A stretch of 64,000 bases of DNA from positions 13,225,001-13,289,000 of the forward strand of contig NC_135558.1 in NCBI RefSeq assembly GCF_964340395.1, given 5' to 3'. A program made the position numbers and the translations under genes. Under the pieces are notes generated by a model that did no database searches, had not been told where the DNA came from, and saw only the letters and a list, made by a program, of their open reading frames with translations. Below, piece by piece: positions 39,135 through 51,682 of this stretch; position 1 is the first letter of the stretch; every line of letters begins with the position of its first letter. Source of the DNA: Glandiceps talaboti (taxonomy: Eukaryota; Hemichordata; Enteropneusta; Spengelidae).

Positions 39135-42100
39135 ATGAAATCTGGACTAAAGAAATTTACGTTCGTTACAGTGAGCGTTTTCTTTCTCGGTTTAATCATC
39201 ACCTATACCAGTCTTGGTAAGCCAAATTTTACTTATTCATTTACATAAAGGTTGTTATTTTTGTTTAGTTCTTCCACAAAATTGATGTTTTCAAGACTTT
39301 GGAGTTATTGGGAGGTCATTACACTGTGTATGATTCTATTTCTTTTTGGTACATTAAATAATTATTTAATTTCAACATTAGATTCACTTTCGTTTATTTT
39401 TTCATAGATAAAACGATTGCAATTTCTAAGGCCTGATATTTGCATGTGCACGTGTGAAGTTTGCTCTGTAGATATCGTCGAATTTCCTGCTAAGTGTATT
39501 CTACAAAAATATGACAGTATTTTAAATGCTGAAAACGTGGCAGAGGTTGCGTGTGAGTAAAATCTCTACTATGTGTTTGTCTAAATAAATAGCAACATAT
39601 TTGTTTCCGCAAATTATAATAAAGTTTATTCCGGTTTCAAATAGAAAAAAACCACGATGATCTAAGAACGACTAAGCGCACAGTCTTTGAAACACAATCG
39701 TAATTTTTGGTAGAATTTGAGAAATTTAGTAAATGATTATGTAAAAAATGGCTCAGTGTTCGTTCTATGAATTCTAACCTTTTTTTATTCGTTGTTCTTT
39801 TTGCGTCATCTGGACAAACATTTATGACAAATAAATATGATCGGTTTAAACAAATACGACCAGCATCACGCCACAATACAAGCTATGATCGACACATCTA
39901 ATAGGATGGGGGGGGGGGGGGGTAGGATCACGAAATTCCAATAGAGCATATTATCTATAATCTAATCCAATTTGAATCTCGAATCTCAAATATATCATAA
40001 GCTATTTAATATTAGTAGCTTATTTTTCATGCAACTTCTGGTTACATTTCGAGGGAGTAGGGTTGAATTTAAGTATGATATATTGATATGTTGGTCCAAT
40101 AATCAAATAGACCATTATATATAGAAGATGCGTGAATAATATGATATATATGCTATATCAGATTACGTGTTTGAGGTATATAGTAGACTAAACATAGTGC
40201 CACCTTTTCGTTATTTCGTGAGGATATACTTAACAGTCGTATGTCCATTTGAAAGTTTGAGGACGAATTCTGATTGCATGTATATTTAATAGGTGAAGTG
40301 AATTGCGACCATATTGGAATAAATTAGTTTATTGATTTTATCGACCTCACAGTACACCACGATCAAAGGAACGGTGAAACCCGGATGTTATACATGTTTC
40401 AATAGAAAGTGTTCATTAAGGCCTAATAAAAAAAAGTTGTTTGGTTCCGGTTACCCGACCCCACCTTTTTTTACGTATTCGAGAAAAAAATAATAAAATC
40501 GCGGAAATCGTGAAGTCATGCGTGTACAAGAAATAGTGGATGCGGAAACTGACATCAACTTAAAAAGACAATATAAAACTGTTCTTGTATTAATCTGTAA
40601 TGGCTGTACATCTGATGAGAAGAAACCATTAACACAGAGACCATGTGGAAAACAACTCAGTGAAAACATAACTACCTGAACTAGACACTCACATATGAAA
40701 AAAATAAAAATAAAATAAAAAATCTACCTACCCCACGTATTTTAAAATTGAATTATGTATTAAACCCGAACCACACATTTTTTTTACGCCTAAGTGTATA
40801 TATACTGTATATACAATTTGATGTCTGAAGCACTGTTTATCAAAATATATGTTGTGTGTATTAATTTGTGAAATTTCAAATGGTACTAAAGTAATTTATC
40901 GACATTCTCATGTATGTTCATTTCGCAGAAACAAGAAAGAGGCTCTTGCTGAATAGCAAGTCCCATTTCTCGCAATGACGTTAAAAATTTCCTCCCCTAC
41001 CCAGTAGATCATCGATTTTCCTCCATCATGAGGCAATGTTCTCTTGTAAAACACCAACTGTATCGTTGTCAGGCAGATCTGTTAGGCCTAATAAAAATGT
41101 GTGGTTCAGGTTACACTCAATTTTAGAATAGGTGGGGTAGGTAGATTTTTTCTTTTATTTTATCATATTTTTTTCCCATGTGTGAGAGTCTAGTTCATGT
41201 TTCCATTGTTTTCCAAATGGTCTCTGTGTTGTTTATTTGTCCTATCAGATGTAAAGCCATTACAGATTGGCAGAACAGTTTTAGAGTGTCTTTTTAAGTT
41301 GATGACAGTTTACACATCCACTATTTCTCGTGAGACTTCACAATTTTTACGATTTTATTTTTTTTCTCGATATACGTAAAAAAAAGTGTAGGGTCGGCAG
41401 TGAAAAGCTAGGTGGGGTCTGCGACGTCCTGCGTACGACTGCATATAGCAATATGTACAGGGGACGTTGGGGTTATAAAGATTAACCATGCATCCATTGG
41501 TACGGCCCTGTATCAGAATCTCAAAACTCACCTGTCTAACATTGCTTGAACTGCATAGACAATAAGATAGGAGAAATAGACAAGAGACATAGTGATTAGG
41601 ATGTTTTTTAAATGCTATTATTTTTGACCACCTGTTGCACTGGATATATTGACACTAACCATACTGTATATATAGCAGTCATATTTTGAGATACACGCAT
41701 ATTTCGTTTAGTCGTTCACAAACTTACACTGATGGGTTATCATATTAATTCAGAGTCATGTAGCATGATAACTATGGTAATTTGTAGTTCTACAACCCAT
41801 CTTTTATAAACAGACGAAAAGTAAAAAAAAAAAGAAAAAAGGAGAAGACGAAAAGTGCCTAAAATAATAATCGTCGACCTTTAAACACGCTTAGAGAGCA
41901 GCAGCACAGAATGTTTCTCTCGCTCGGTCTCTGTCTCTCAGGCTTTCTCAGTTTCTCTCTGTCTGTCTCCCCACCCATCTCTCGTCTGTAGAAACGTTTG
42001 GTTTATTCATAAGTTTGTAGTCAGGTAATCTCGCGATGAGTACTAGGAGTGCAGTGACGGCCCAGTGGTGGCAGCCCCAGACGAAGCGGCCGATACGCAT

Positions 42101-42477
42101 ACGGAAAAGGGGATGTTTTTCGTCGGCCATTTAGGACCGTGGAATCCTTTTAAAAAAAAGGTACGAGAATAGGGGTAGGATGCCCCCTTTCTACTCTCTG
42201 TCGGTAGAAAATTCCCGACGAAGGCCCGGGGACGAAGGTCCCGTAATCCAGGACTGTACATTGTCAAGATCAGCGTGCTAAGCTTATCCTACGCTCACCC
42301 CTTAAATTAATGCGATTAAAATTTAGTATGTTATGACTGTCTAAATATGTGGTGACACTCCTGAGGAATAAGGGTTTTGCAGTCATTTTTTCCCAGATTC
42401 ACTAAAAAGGGGATGTTTTTCATTGAAATATTCCGGGAAAACGGGCACATTTGAAATTTCAGCTATCTGAGAATGTG

Positions 42478-42524
<47 letters not shown>

Positions 42525-42722
42525 GCTTCGTGTTTGTTGTATTTAAAGCTAATTTTGAAACCTTGAAAAGTAAAACGTTGCCAATCATAAATTTAAGTTG
42601 GTATGTTTTTTTTCTGATTTACATACCATGATATAATAAAGCAAACTTACATAAGGCCTAACAAAAAAATGTGTGGTCCGATTATGCTCAAGTTTAGAAT
42701 AGGTGGGGTAGGTAAATCTTTT

Positions 42723-42787
<65 letters not shown>

Positions 42788-45700
42788 CTTGGTGAGTATC
42801 AATCTGCTAAGACAGTGCTCTATACCGCAGTGGCAGAGCGTAATAGTTAAACTATTACGCTCTGCCACTATTACGCTCTGCCACTGCGGTATAGAGCACT
42901 GTCTTAGCAGATTGATACTCACCAAGTTACATACGCTCCTCCTCCAAGTCGAGCACTCTACTCAACCAGCTACCAGACCCAGAATGGAACAGCCACGAAA
43001 GGTAAACCTGACAAAACTATATATATATATATATCATAAGGGAGTGTTTTGTTCAGGTAGTTATGCGTTCAGTTGTTTTCTATATGATCTCTGTCTTATT
43101 GGTTTCTTCTTATCAGATATACAGCCATTACATATTACAATAACACTTTTATTTTTTTTTAATGATGTTAGTTTCCGCATCCATTTCTTGCGAGACTTCA
43201 TAATTTTCGCGATTTTTTTTTTCAATACGCAAAAAGTAGGGTCGGCGTGAAAAACTAGGTGGGGTCGGGTAACCGGAACCAAACAATTTTTTTTTGTGTA
43301 GGCCAAAATAACTATCAGAACTTTTTAAATCGAGTGAAATTAATTAATAAATCTTACAGCATACAAAATCACAATCATTACAGATACACAACTAACCACG
43401 ACAAGCTATCAACAATTCTACATTGTACGTTCACAGGAAGGTAAGGCTATGCAGGTAATTCACCTGTCAAGTTTGTAGCGAAAATAAACTAAATGCACCA
43501 TTTGCCTTTATACTAGTACCAGGATGTGCATGCATGGTTTGTATGCGGTGTGCATGTACGCACTTGTTTGCGTTACTGATAACCAATAAACGTACAGGAC
43601 ATCTTCATCCTTCTTCTACACTAAAAGAACTAATAAATTCTTATAGACTGAAACACTATAATAGTAAACAACAAATCACTAAACCATAAACGCATGTGAC
43701 TTTAGGAACTTCGTATCACCTACCCCCAATCCCAACCCCCACCCCAATATGTTTATGTGTTGGAAATTGAAGGATTTCATCTTAATAACTTACTTGTAAT
43801 TTTAGTCCCACTTACTGCCTTACACACAGTTCTTCCACGTTACAGTGCGGTAAGAGTACCCTTAGCCGGCCTATCCCTACTTGTATGGCTGCAGTGTACT
43901 GAGTTACACTCCCCACATAGGGGAGGGGGGTCGACTACCAAGAGTCACATTTAAGCTATCGACCTACCACACACCTTGCAAGCAGGGCTACACGTGGCCA
44001 GAGTGTAGGTCACTCATAGATCCTTTATTCGTGAAATGAGTACACAAATGGATACACTACGTAGTAGTTTTAGGGTATGACTATTTTAAATGATAATTGT
44101 CACTGTCACACTTCATATCTTTTTAGATTATCTAAAGGCCAAAAAGATAACTACACACTCTTCCAATGACGACAAATCAGGCTGGGTCAAAGGTGAACCC
44201 AAGACAGCACTTGTGATTGGAGGACTTGGTTTCCTTGGTTACCATCTCAGCAGCCAGTTGTTAAACGACGGTGACGATGTGACTATATTGGAAGACATTG
44301 GCAGCAGTGTTGATGATCAAATGAAACGAATGAGATTGGATGAGATTAACCGTAATTTGCATTACAAAGTACATATGATACGAGGAACAGCATGTGACTC
44401 CAACATTCTCAAGAAACTTTTCAACGAGAGAATCTTCACCCACGTTATATATGTCCCTCCAGACGCCAATAGGGATATCTTAGAATCTACAGAATACGCG
44501 CACAGGACGATTGGATGTGCTACTGTTCTCATGGAAACAATGAAAGACGCTTCTCTTAATTCTCTGGTTAATTGTAGGCTTGTTCTGGTTACTACAACAG
44601 AGCTGAAAGTATACAAACCCAGTGACAAAACACCATCTCCGCTTCCAGAACAAACAGTCATACTGCAAGGAGATACAAATGCAGGTATTCTACTTTCCCT
44701 TGAACACTTTGCTTCAGTTTATAATCATTTGTACAAGATACCATACACTGTGCTAAGAGTATCAAACATCTATGGACCATTTATGGATTATTCATCTATC
44801 ATTTATCGCTTGGTAGAGACTGTTTTGCATCCTCTACAGAGAAGTAATGGTGACACGAATTCGACAGACGTATTGTTGGATTTGGTTGACAGGGATCCAA
44901 TTGCGCTCCAAGAAAAGCATGATTACTTGGGCGTGAAAGACGCGGTGAATTCAATAGTATCTGCTATTGAACAAGGAAACCTATGCAGAGTCATTGAAAT
45001 CAAAAGCGGAGAGAAAACTACTCTTGAACATATATATTCTATAATTCAAAATGTGCGTGGATCGCTATCCAGTCCTAGACACCTTAAACATTTATCAAAT
45101 AGATATACACGCGAGAAGGATGTAGTTAAGAAAAGAGAGACGAACTCCGTGGATGCCAGAATCAGAGAAAAATACCAATCAAGCCAAAAGTCGAGTCTAC
45201 AAATCGGAATTCAAGAATATATCGCATGGTACGAGACTTTTCGAGATCGCGTGGTACCTAGCGGTAAATCTGATTACATATTTTCCTGTTACTACACATC
45301 AAATTTTGACCCACAGCGAAATGTGCACATACGCAAAGACAGATTTGAATACATGAAAAACTGGTTATGGAGCGTACAGGATCTCGGACTACAAGCCGTT
45401 ATCTTCCACGACGGTTTAGGTACCGATTTCATCGAAGCCATCGAAAATGACAACATCACATTCGTTTACTCGCCATTGAAACGACGCACCACAAATGATG
45501 CCCGTTTTTTCGCATACCTCGATTATCTAGACGAACACAAGAGTATTCAAAGAGTGTTTCTTACTGATATTTCAGATGTTAAGTTTCTTCGCAACCCCTT
45601 TGAACTGATGGATTTATTAGGTGATATTCTTTATGTTGGCCTTGATAATGACATCTTTCCAAATATGGAATCAATGGACTGGTTATACAAACGAGTTATT

Positions 45701-45994
45701 GAATGCTTTGGTGTCGAATCAGCAGAGAAGGGAGACTTAGCATCGGTGAAAAATCTTAATCGTGTATATAATGCGGGAGTGATTGGAGCCTCACGATATA
45801 TGATGTTACAACTTCTTGAACAGGTTACACAGGCCTTAAACGGGACACCACGAGATGTTAACTGCAATATGCCGACTGTGAATTATGTATTTCATAAATA
45901 TTTCGATGATCGCATTTTTACAGGTTTTCCACTAAGCAGCAAATTCATGAGAAGGCGGGAAACTGGTATAGGTGTATACGTGCTACATAAATGA
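39135..45994 (+). CDS. Type II membrane protein: epimerase-like SDR domain fused to a glycosyltransferase-like domain
   Basis: Two coding exons, 39135-39216 and 44127-45994, join in phase (CTT G|AT TAT) to give 649 aa. Residues 1-27 (MKSGLKKF then a hydrophobic stretch) look like a type II signal anchor, so a Golgi location is likely. Residues ~54-400 are an extended SDR/nucleotide-sugar epimerase fold: GGLGFLG (59-65) is the NAD-binding loop, LRVSNIYGP (~237-245) the strand after the active site, and GIQEYIAWY (388-396) the C-terminal helix. The catalytic YxxxK aligns with NAGIL (212-216), so Tyr and Lys appear lost. Residues ~408-649 resemble a GT-A transferase, with TDISDVKFLRNPF (DxxD at 508-511) and YNAGVIGAS. 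An in-frame ATG at 39036 could extend the N terminus. I know no named animal gene with this order of domains. Confidence 0.85.
40418..40792. mobile_element. MITE with AGGCCTAA ends, copy A
   Basis: About 375 bp. One end reads AGGCCTAATAAAAAAAAGTT then GGTTCCGGTTACCCGACCCC. The other end (ACCACACATTTTTTTTACGCC) mirrors it. It lies in the opposite orientation to copies B and C. No coding sequence. Confidence 0.75.
41092..41420. mobile_element. MITE with AGGCCTAA ends, copy B
   Basis: Starts TTAGGCCTAATAAAAATGTG and follows the family through GAATAGGTGGGGTAGGTAGA, TCTCTGTG, ATGTAAAGCCATTACAGATT and GAGACTTCACAATTTT. Its far inverted end is shortened after AGCTAGGTGGGGTC. Confidence 0.7.
42479..42521 (+). 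repeat. (TA)n microsatellite
   Basis: About 20 TA dinucleotides, intronic. Confidence 0.93.
42651..43304. mobile_element. MITE with AGGCCTAA ends, copy C, split by an insertion
   Basis: The left part (AAGGCCTAACAAAAAAATGT..GGTGGGGTAGGTAAA) and right part (CATTTCTTGCGAGACTTCAT..GGGTCGGGTAACCGGAACC..GTAGGCC) match copies A and B. Between them, 42727-43033 is a foreign block bounded by (TA)n tracts and carrying a perfect palindrome. The insertion is therefore younger than the MITE. Confidence 0.75.
42786..42928. repeat. Perfect palindrome with 55-bp arms
   Basis: Bases 42786-42840 are the exact reverse complement of 42874-42928. The 33-bp centre holds a second inverted repeat, because AGTGGCAGAGCGTAATAGTT meets its own complement and ATTACGCTCTGCCACT is duplicated. 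A (TA)n tract borders it directly. The minus strand just beyond it contains GGTAGCTGGTTGAGTAGAG, which resembles a tRNA-type A box, so a SINE origin of the inserted block is possible. Confidence 0.9.
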
Positions 45995-46719
45995 ATGAAC
46001 AAATGTCATACTATTTTAAAGAAATTATCATATGATCGAATAGCATTATTTTATTCGTAGACAATATTAAATTATACATGAGTAAATGTTATTATATGAA
46101 GCACACATTTGATTATATGGTGATCATATTAATGTTGCGAGACATAGAGTTGAACGGTATAAGTATGGATAGTTCTAACGTTGCACTCTAGCACTCACAC
46201 TCTCATACTCTCGTACGGGATCGTTCAGGTCCAAGTCGGGAATTAGTCACAACTGAGAAGAGATTTCGGCCTGCCAGACTCACCTACCCGAGAGCTTCTG
46301 GATGTTTAATTCTCATCTTTAAGTATACTTCCAATATAATGGAATTTACACAACAACTAAAAATAGCAAATCACACCCTAAGATCATGCCATCATAAAAG
46401 TTATTATGGATAGGTTCACCAAGATTATTTTCTTATCAAAAGTCAAGAAACGCTTCCTTTTGTCAAAGCCTGGAAAAAATTCAAGAACCTCGATTTTCAC
46501 ACGAAAAATTCTTCCCTAGGCGCATTCCACTTCATAATATAATCACGCTAGAAAAGAATCAATACTATGCTTTACACGGATGTACACCAACTTGATAAAC
46601 CTAAAAATCAAGATTTGTAAATCCACTGATAGATTTGCATGAGTAATTTGGAGGGAATGGAGGGTACCACTCAGGTTGGTGGATACATACATGCCTTGCC
46701 GGTAAATTTTTACATTGGT

Positions 46720-47800
46720 TAAAACAGTTACTATGTTATCACGTCATCAGTTGATATTGATATGGTATTTGTATAATTCTACTTCATTGTTTATCAGTTC
46801 TGTTTGGTATGGTACTGGTGTAGTTTTACTAAATAATCCATTGTGTTACATTATCAGTTGGTTTATGTCATTGACATAGTTTTATTACAATATCTCGGTT
46901 CGTTTTTTATGGTATTTCATTCGCATATGTTTATTACATTTCTATGATTATCTCTTATGCTACGCTAATAAGTTCACCTGATACAACTTTACTATATGGC
47001 CATTTTCATACATTTTCAGTTGCGTTTGTTATGGCAATGTTTTACTACAACTGCAGACATCACATTGTGAACGAACGGAATCTTTTACAAACAGGCAAAG
47101 TAAACAAATGGATTGGATCAATAAACATTTGGCTCAGCATGTTGGAACAGAGATACTTGTACAACACATCATGGTTTGATAACAACAGTTTTATGACCTC
47201 TTTACGTGTGCATCAAATGCCAGGGGAACTTCTAATTTGTTTGTGAACATGAATTATTATGTAAAATGGCCATACAGCTATTCTTATCAAATGATGAAAT
47301 GGAATATAAGTCTGTGTACTTCCAACAAGCTGTGCCAAGTGTTATTAATCCATTTGTTTACTTTGCCTGGTTTCGTTCATCCACGATGTGATGTCTACAG
47401 TTAACTGTACATTATCAATTGTGATACATGTCAGTTTATCTATGTGATATGCTATCGGCATAATTTTACTACATCATCTATTGTGATACGCTATCGACAT
47501 AATTTTACTACATTGTAAAACGATAGTTTAATTTGAAATTTTATTTGGCATAACTTTCCTTCATTATCTATATGATTCGCTATTGGTTGGGTTTGATATG
47601 CTATCGGCATAATTTTGCTACATCATTTTTTGTGATACGCTATCGGGATAATTTTACTACATTACCCATTGTGATACACTATCAGTTGAGTTTGATACGT
47701 TATTGGCATAATTTTACTACACTTTCCATTGTGTTACGTTATCAGTTGATTTTGAAATAATATATGCATAATTTTACTTCATTAAGTTGCTACAAAAATG
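46720..47800 (+). repeat. Degenerate ~50-65-bp tandem array
   Basis: Repeated variants of GCATAATTTTACTACATTAT, CATTGTGATACGCTATC and TATCAGTTG.GTTTGATA recur about a dozen times with heavy decay, interrupted near 47050-47400. An old minisatellite. Confidence 0.7.
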
Positions 47801-48099
47801 TTTACCCCTTTATAATTATAATTATGCTAACATAAAATGTGTTGTTTGTTTTATTGGAAGACTATAAAATTAACTTGATTGTGACTCTAGTATAAACCCC
47901 TCTGTCAGTACAATTTATTCATTTTTAATTTTAACTATTTCTTAATTTATTGATGGCAATGCATCCATAGAATGGGTTCCTTAAAATTGTAATAGTACAA
48001 TTACATTATAGATACATGAAATGTAGATACAGTTAAAATGAAAATAAAGTGCACAAAACACAGAACATACGGAACACCAAGAAGACTGGCAGATTGCGA

Positions 48100-48380
48100 T
48101 GGATTATTAGATTGATGAACTTTGTGACAGTGGATGCCCTGTATCTGAAGGATCAGGAGTGGGCTTTCAGAATGTGAAATTTTGCCCTCGCCTTGTGTTG
48201 ATGAACGGTATACTTAGTTGTTATGAGCTCTAATGTTATACCATAGTGTGAATAAACAGTGTCGGAGTAGTCAAGGAGTGATCGAACTGTAGCTGTGATG
48301 ATATTCCTGTGGACTCTATCAGAGATACAGCGTCTTGTTCAGGTAGATGTAATAATTAGTTGATCACCACATGCCCAACA
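48100..48380 (-). mobile_element. Possible LINE reverse-transcriptase fragment
   Basis: On the minus strand one frame reads SDRVHRNIITATVRSLLDY followed by SDTVYSHYG. That recalls the segment just after the reverse-transcriptase core of CR1/jockey-type LINEs (LVRPxLEYxxxVWSPY). It is short, and stops follow soon after, so the call is weak. Confidence 0.3.
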
Positions 48381-48412
48381 AAGTTAGGCTATAATGCTTT
48401 GAGCGTTTGAGT

Positions 48413-48418
48413 TTTATT
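48413..48418 (-). promoter_or_regulatory. AATAAA overlapping the Ly6 stop codon
   Basis: The minus strand reads ATACAATAAAAC: the stop TAA is part of a perfect AATAAA. If used, the 3' UTR would be only about 10-30 nt. No proof of use. Confidence 0.35.
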
Positions 48419-51326
48419 GTATTATATACATGTAGGACAAGAGCATGGCCAAGCCAACAACCACTGAACTCCCAACACCAAGGCTTTGTGAACCGTTGCA
48501 CAAATCAGAAGTACAACTTATACAATCCATGCAAACGTCACCATTTGGGCTTTCTGAAATGGAAGGATAAATTGTTATATTAACAGCTGTACTGCTAGTA
48601 TACAACTGGTTCTGCTCCCCTGCTGGGGACAGGTGGTTCCCTCCTAGTTTTGACTTTCTCCCAAATGTAGACTTTCCAGTGTTAATTTATCTTAAACATT
48701 ACCAAGGTGTTATCCACCATTTTGTTACCACATACAAGTATTGGCCCCATGTTTTATTTTGTACTCTATAATTTCCAAGCTGCCAATTTTCAACTCTTTG
48801 GGCCACAGTAGGCTCAGTCAGGATCTGACATCACATATCAAAAGTCACTTATAGCTGTTCATAAAAAATAGCGCCAATGGCATTGTAGTACAACAGTATT
48901 TGGCTGTTGCTATGGGCATGGTCTTGTTGCTAGGCATATTTGCATACATTTTCGGAATCTATTTTCACTTGCCTACCCTTCTCAGTTTTCATCTTTGCAA
49001 TATAAAACATCATTTAGATGTTGCCATAGGTGTGGTTTTGTTGCTAGGCATATTACATACATTTTTTTTCTTTATTCACTTACCTACCTGTCTGATGTCA
49101 TCCTTGTAAAATGCATTATCACTTCACTATTGCTAAGGGCAGGGCCATGGTTGCTAGGGCCAGTTGTGTCAAATTGGTTTGAACAAAAACAGCAGATAAT
49201 ACCTCCAGAAACATCCCTATCAAGTTTTTGTCCAAATTTGATATATTTACACCTAATTTGCATATCACTGATGACATCATCATATCAAGAATACATGTTA
49301 ATCTAAACATCCCTTAGAACATTCCCACCACATCTCAGCCACATCTGCTCAGACTTTTGACCAAAAAGTCACATTTTAGCCCAAATTTGCATATCACTGA
49401 TGGGGTCATTGTGTCATGAACAATTCTTAAACTAAACACCTCCAGGAACATTCCCACCAAATTTCAGGCCAATCTGGCCAGTACTTTTATGGTTTAAGTT
49501 TTTTGACCAAAAATCACATTTTTGACCCAAAACGTCTCTGATCTTTGAATAATTTCATGTTTACACACCCTAAGTAATGTACCCACCAAATAACTTCAGT
49601 TCAGTTGCGCTAAAAAAAGGCATCCTCAACTGCATTGATTAGTATTCCAATAGCATATCATGGGCGTGTAGAATATGAGGCTGAAATGTATATGTTCGGT
49701 GCCAAATTTCTAGCTTGTGTGTAGACTTTTGACCCCTATCTACTTTCTGACATAAGCATGAACCTTTTCCCCTTATTTCCTGGCTAAAATGTAGGATTTT
49801 GACCCCTGGTTTCTTGTTAAAATATAGGCTTTTGACCCCACGTTTCTTCACAGGGGACCCAGGAACCGTGTGACAAACAAAACAAAACAAATAAGTAAAT
49901 AAAATATCAAATAAATGACAAATGAACAAGCAAACAAACGACAAGTATAGGGACAAATAAAATAATTAATAAACCAGCAAATAAACAGATACTCCTGGGG
50001 GTATACTAGATATGTCTTTTATTCTATACCCATCACTATAAAAAAAAACATATCTAGTATACCCCCATGAGTATCTGTTTATTTGCAGGTTTATTTAATT
50101 ATTTTATTTGTCCCTATACTTGTCGTTCGTTTGCTTGTTCATTTGTCATTTATTTTATAGTTTATTTATTTATTTATTTATTTATTGATTTGTTTTGATT
50201 TGTTTGTCACACAGTTCCTGGGTCCCATGTGGTTTCTTGCTGAAATGTAGACTTTTTGACCCCAAGTTTCTGGCTTAAATGTAGACCTCTGACCCCTAGT
50301 TTTCGCATCATAGAAGAGTTTATGCTATTTTGATTCTTCTAGAGTCCACCTGTACTAAGTTTCTAAATATTACACAACCTAATGAAAATTGGGTAGGGTA
50401 GCCAAGTGAATAAAGATTCCAAAAATGTATGTAGATATGCCGAGCAACAATACCATGCACATAGCAACAGCCAAATTATGGTGTATATAAAAAATAATAA
50501 CAGGGATTAATAGCCAAGCATTAACAAATGTAAGCAAATATGCCCACCAACAAGACCACGCCCATAGAAACAGCCAAATACAGCCGTGCTACAACGCCAT
50601 TGTATTGGTGCTATTCTTAGTTATAAATCCTGGATAGAAGTTTCCTTCACTCTGCAATAAGAATGTGGAACAACCTTCCAGATGTAGTCGTAGGAAAAAT
50701 TAACAGTGATGGTATCCAGTCTTTCAAATGCCGAGTGCACAAACACTTAATATAGCACCATTGACAGGCAGACTTTAATCCTGTGTAATTCATGTAATCA
50801 TGCTTCATGTTATCTTTGGCAAGGTATGATACACTTGGTGAGGGGTGGAATGCATGACTGGTGATTCAAGAGATGTAGGCAATTCACCTGGCTTACTAGA
50901 GCACTTGTGAGCTGGCTGGACCTGTTCCTTAAACTGCCAGAAAACAGTGCAGTAAGACCTGGTGCTGTAATTCTCTAGTAGGGTCTTGTTCTTTTATTGG
51001 TCACTTGGGTTTCCAGTAATGCATTTTGCCTCCTCTGTAGAACGTATGGATATTTGTACACTTGTATGTCTCATGTATTTTTGATTCCTTTTTATACTTT
51101 ACTTTTGTCCCTCGGACAGGACGTAAAATAGAGGTCCCGTGTATTGGAGTGCAATACCCAATGCACGTTAAAGTACAATGTACACCTTTCGTAAAGTGTT
51201 GCCGTCTTACATTTTTATTTTTTTTTGTTATTCTGAGCAGCAGCGAACCAATTTGCTTGGCCAATTAGGAGATCTCTTTGTCATTTATTCCTGAAGTGGC
51301 TATTGTTCGCAATTGCACTACATATA

Positions 51327-51360
<34 letters not shown>

Positions 51361-51621
51361 ACAACAGATCCCTATATCTGATCCATATGACCACTTGAAA
51401 TAGAGTGAGGTATCATTATTGAATGACTTACCATCAGTTTGTGGGGAGCATTCACGTTCGCATATACCTTTACTTATACAACCTCGACTGAAGCTTTGAA
51501 TAGTGCCATCTGAAGATTTGACAGAACCCTTCTACAAAAAAGTTTAAAGAAAAATTTGTGAATTTTAATGATATTTCTCTGACTTCATAAGGGAATAATA
51601 CCAATGTTGTCAGTCAGTCAC

Positions 51622-51682
<61 letters not shown>

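Larger units (their letters stand above)
39217..44126 (+). other. Single intron of the SDR-glycosyltransferase gene
   Basis: Bounded by G|GTAAGC and TTTTTAG|AT. The flanking exons join in frame without any middle exon. It is rich in transposon-derived sequence: three copies of one MITE family, several (TA)n tracts and a perfect palindrome. A GC-richer patch at 41880-42290 has no recognised content. Confidence 0.75.
45995..48413. other. Intergenic region between convergent SDR-glycosyltransferase and Ly6 genes
   Basis: The two genes converge here, so both 3' UTRs lie in this stretch, but no clear AATAAA is near the SDR-glycosyltransferase stop. It contains a degenerate array at 46720-47800 and a weak LINE fragment at about 48100-48380. 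Confidence 0.5.

Noticed and set aside
41948-42130. 60-codon minus-strand frame in a GC-richer patch of the SDR-transferase intron
   Set aside because: No family signal. The patch lies among transposon-derived sequence and lacks supporting splice sites.
42669-43250. 193-codon plus-strand frame
   Set aside because: It passes through (TA)n, the palindrome and the split MITE, so it is non-coding mobile sequence open by chance.
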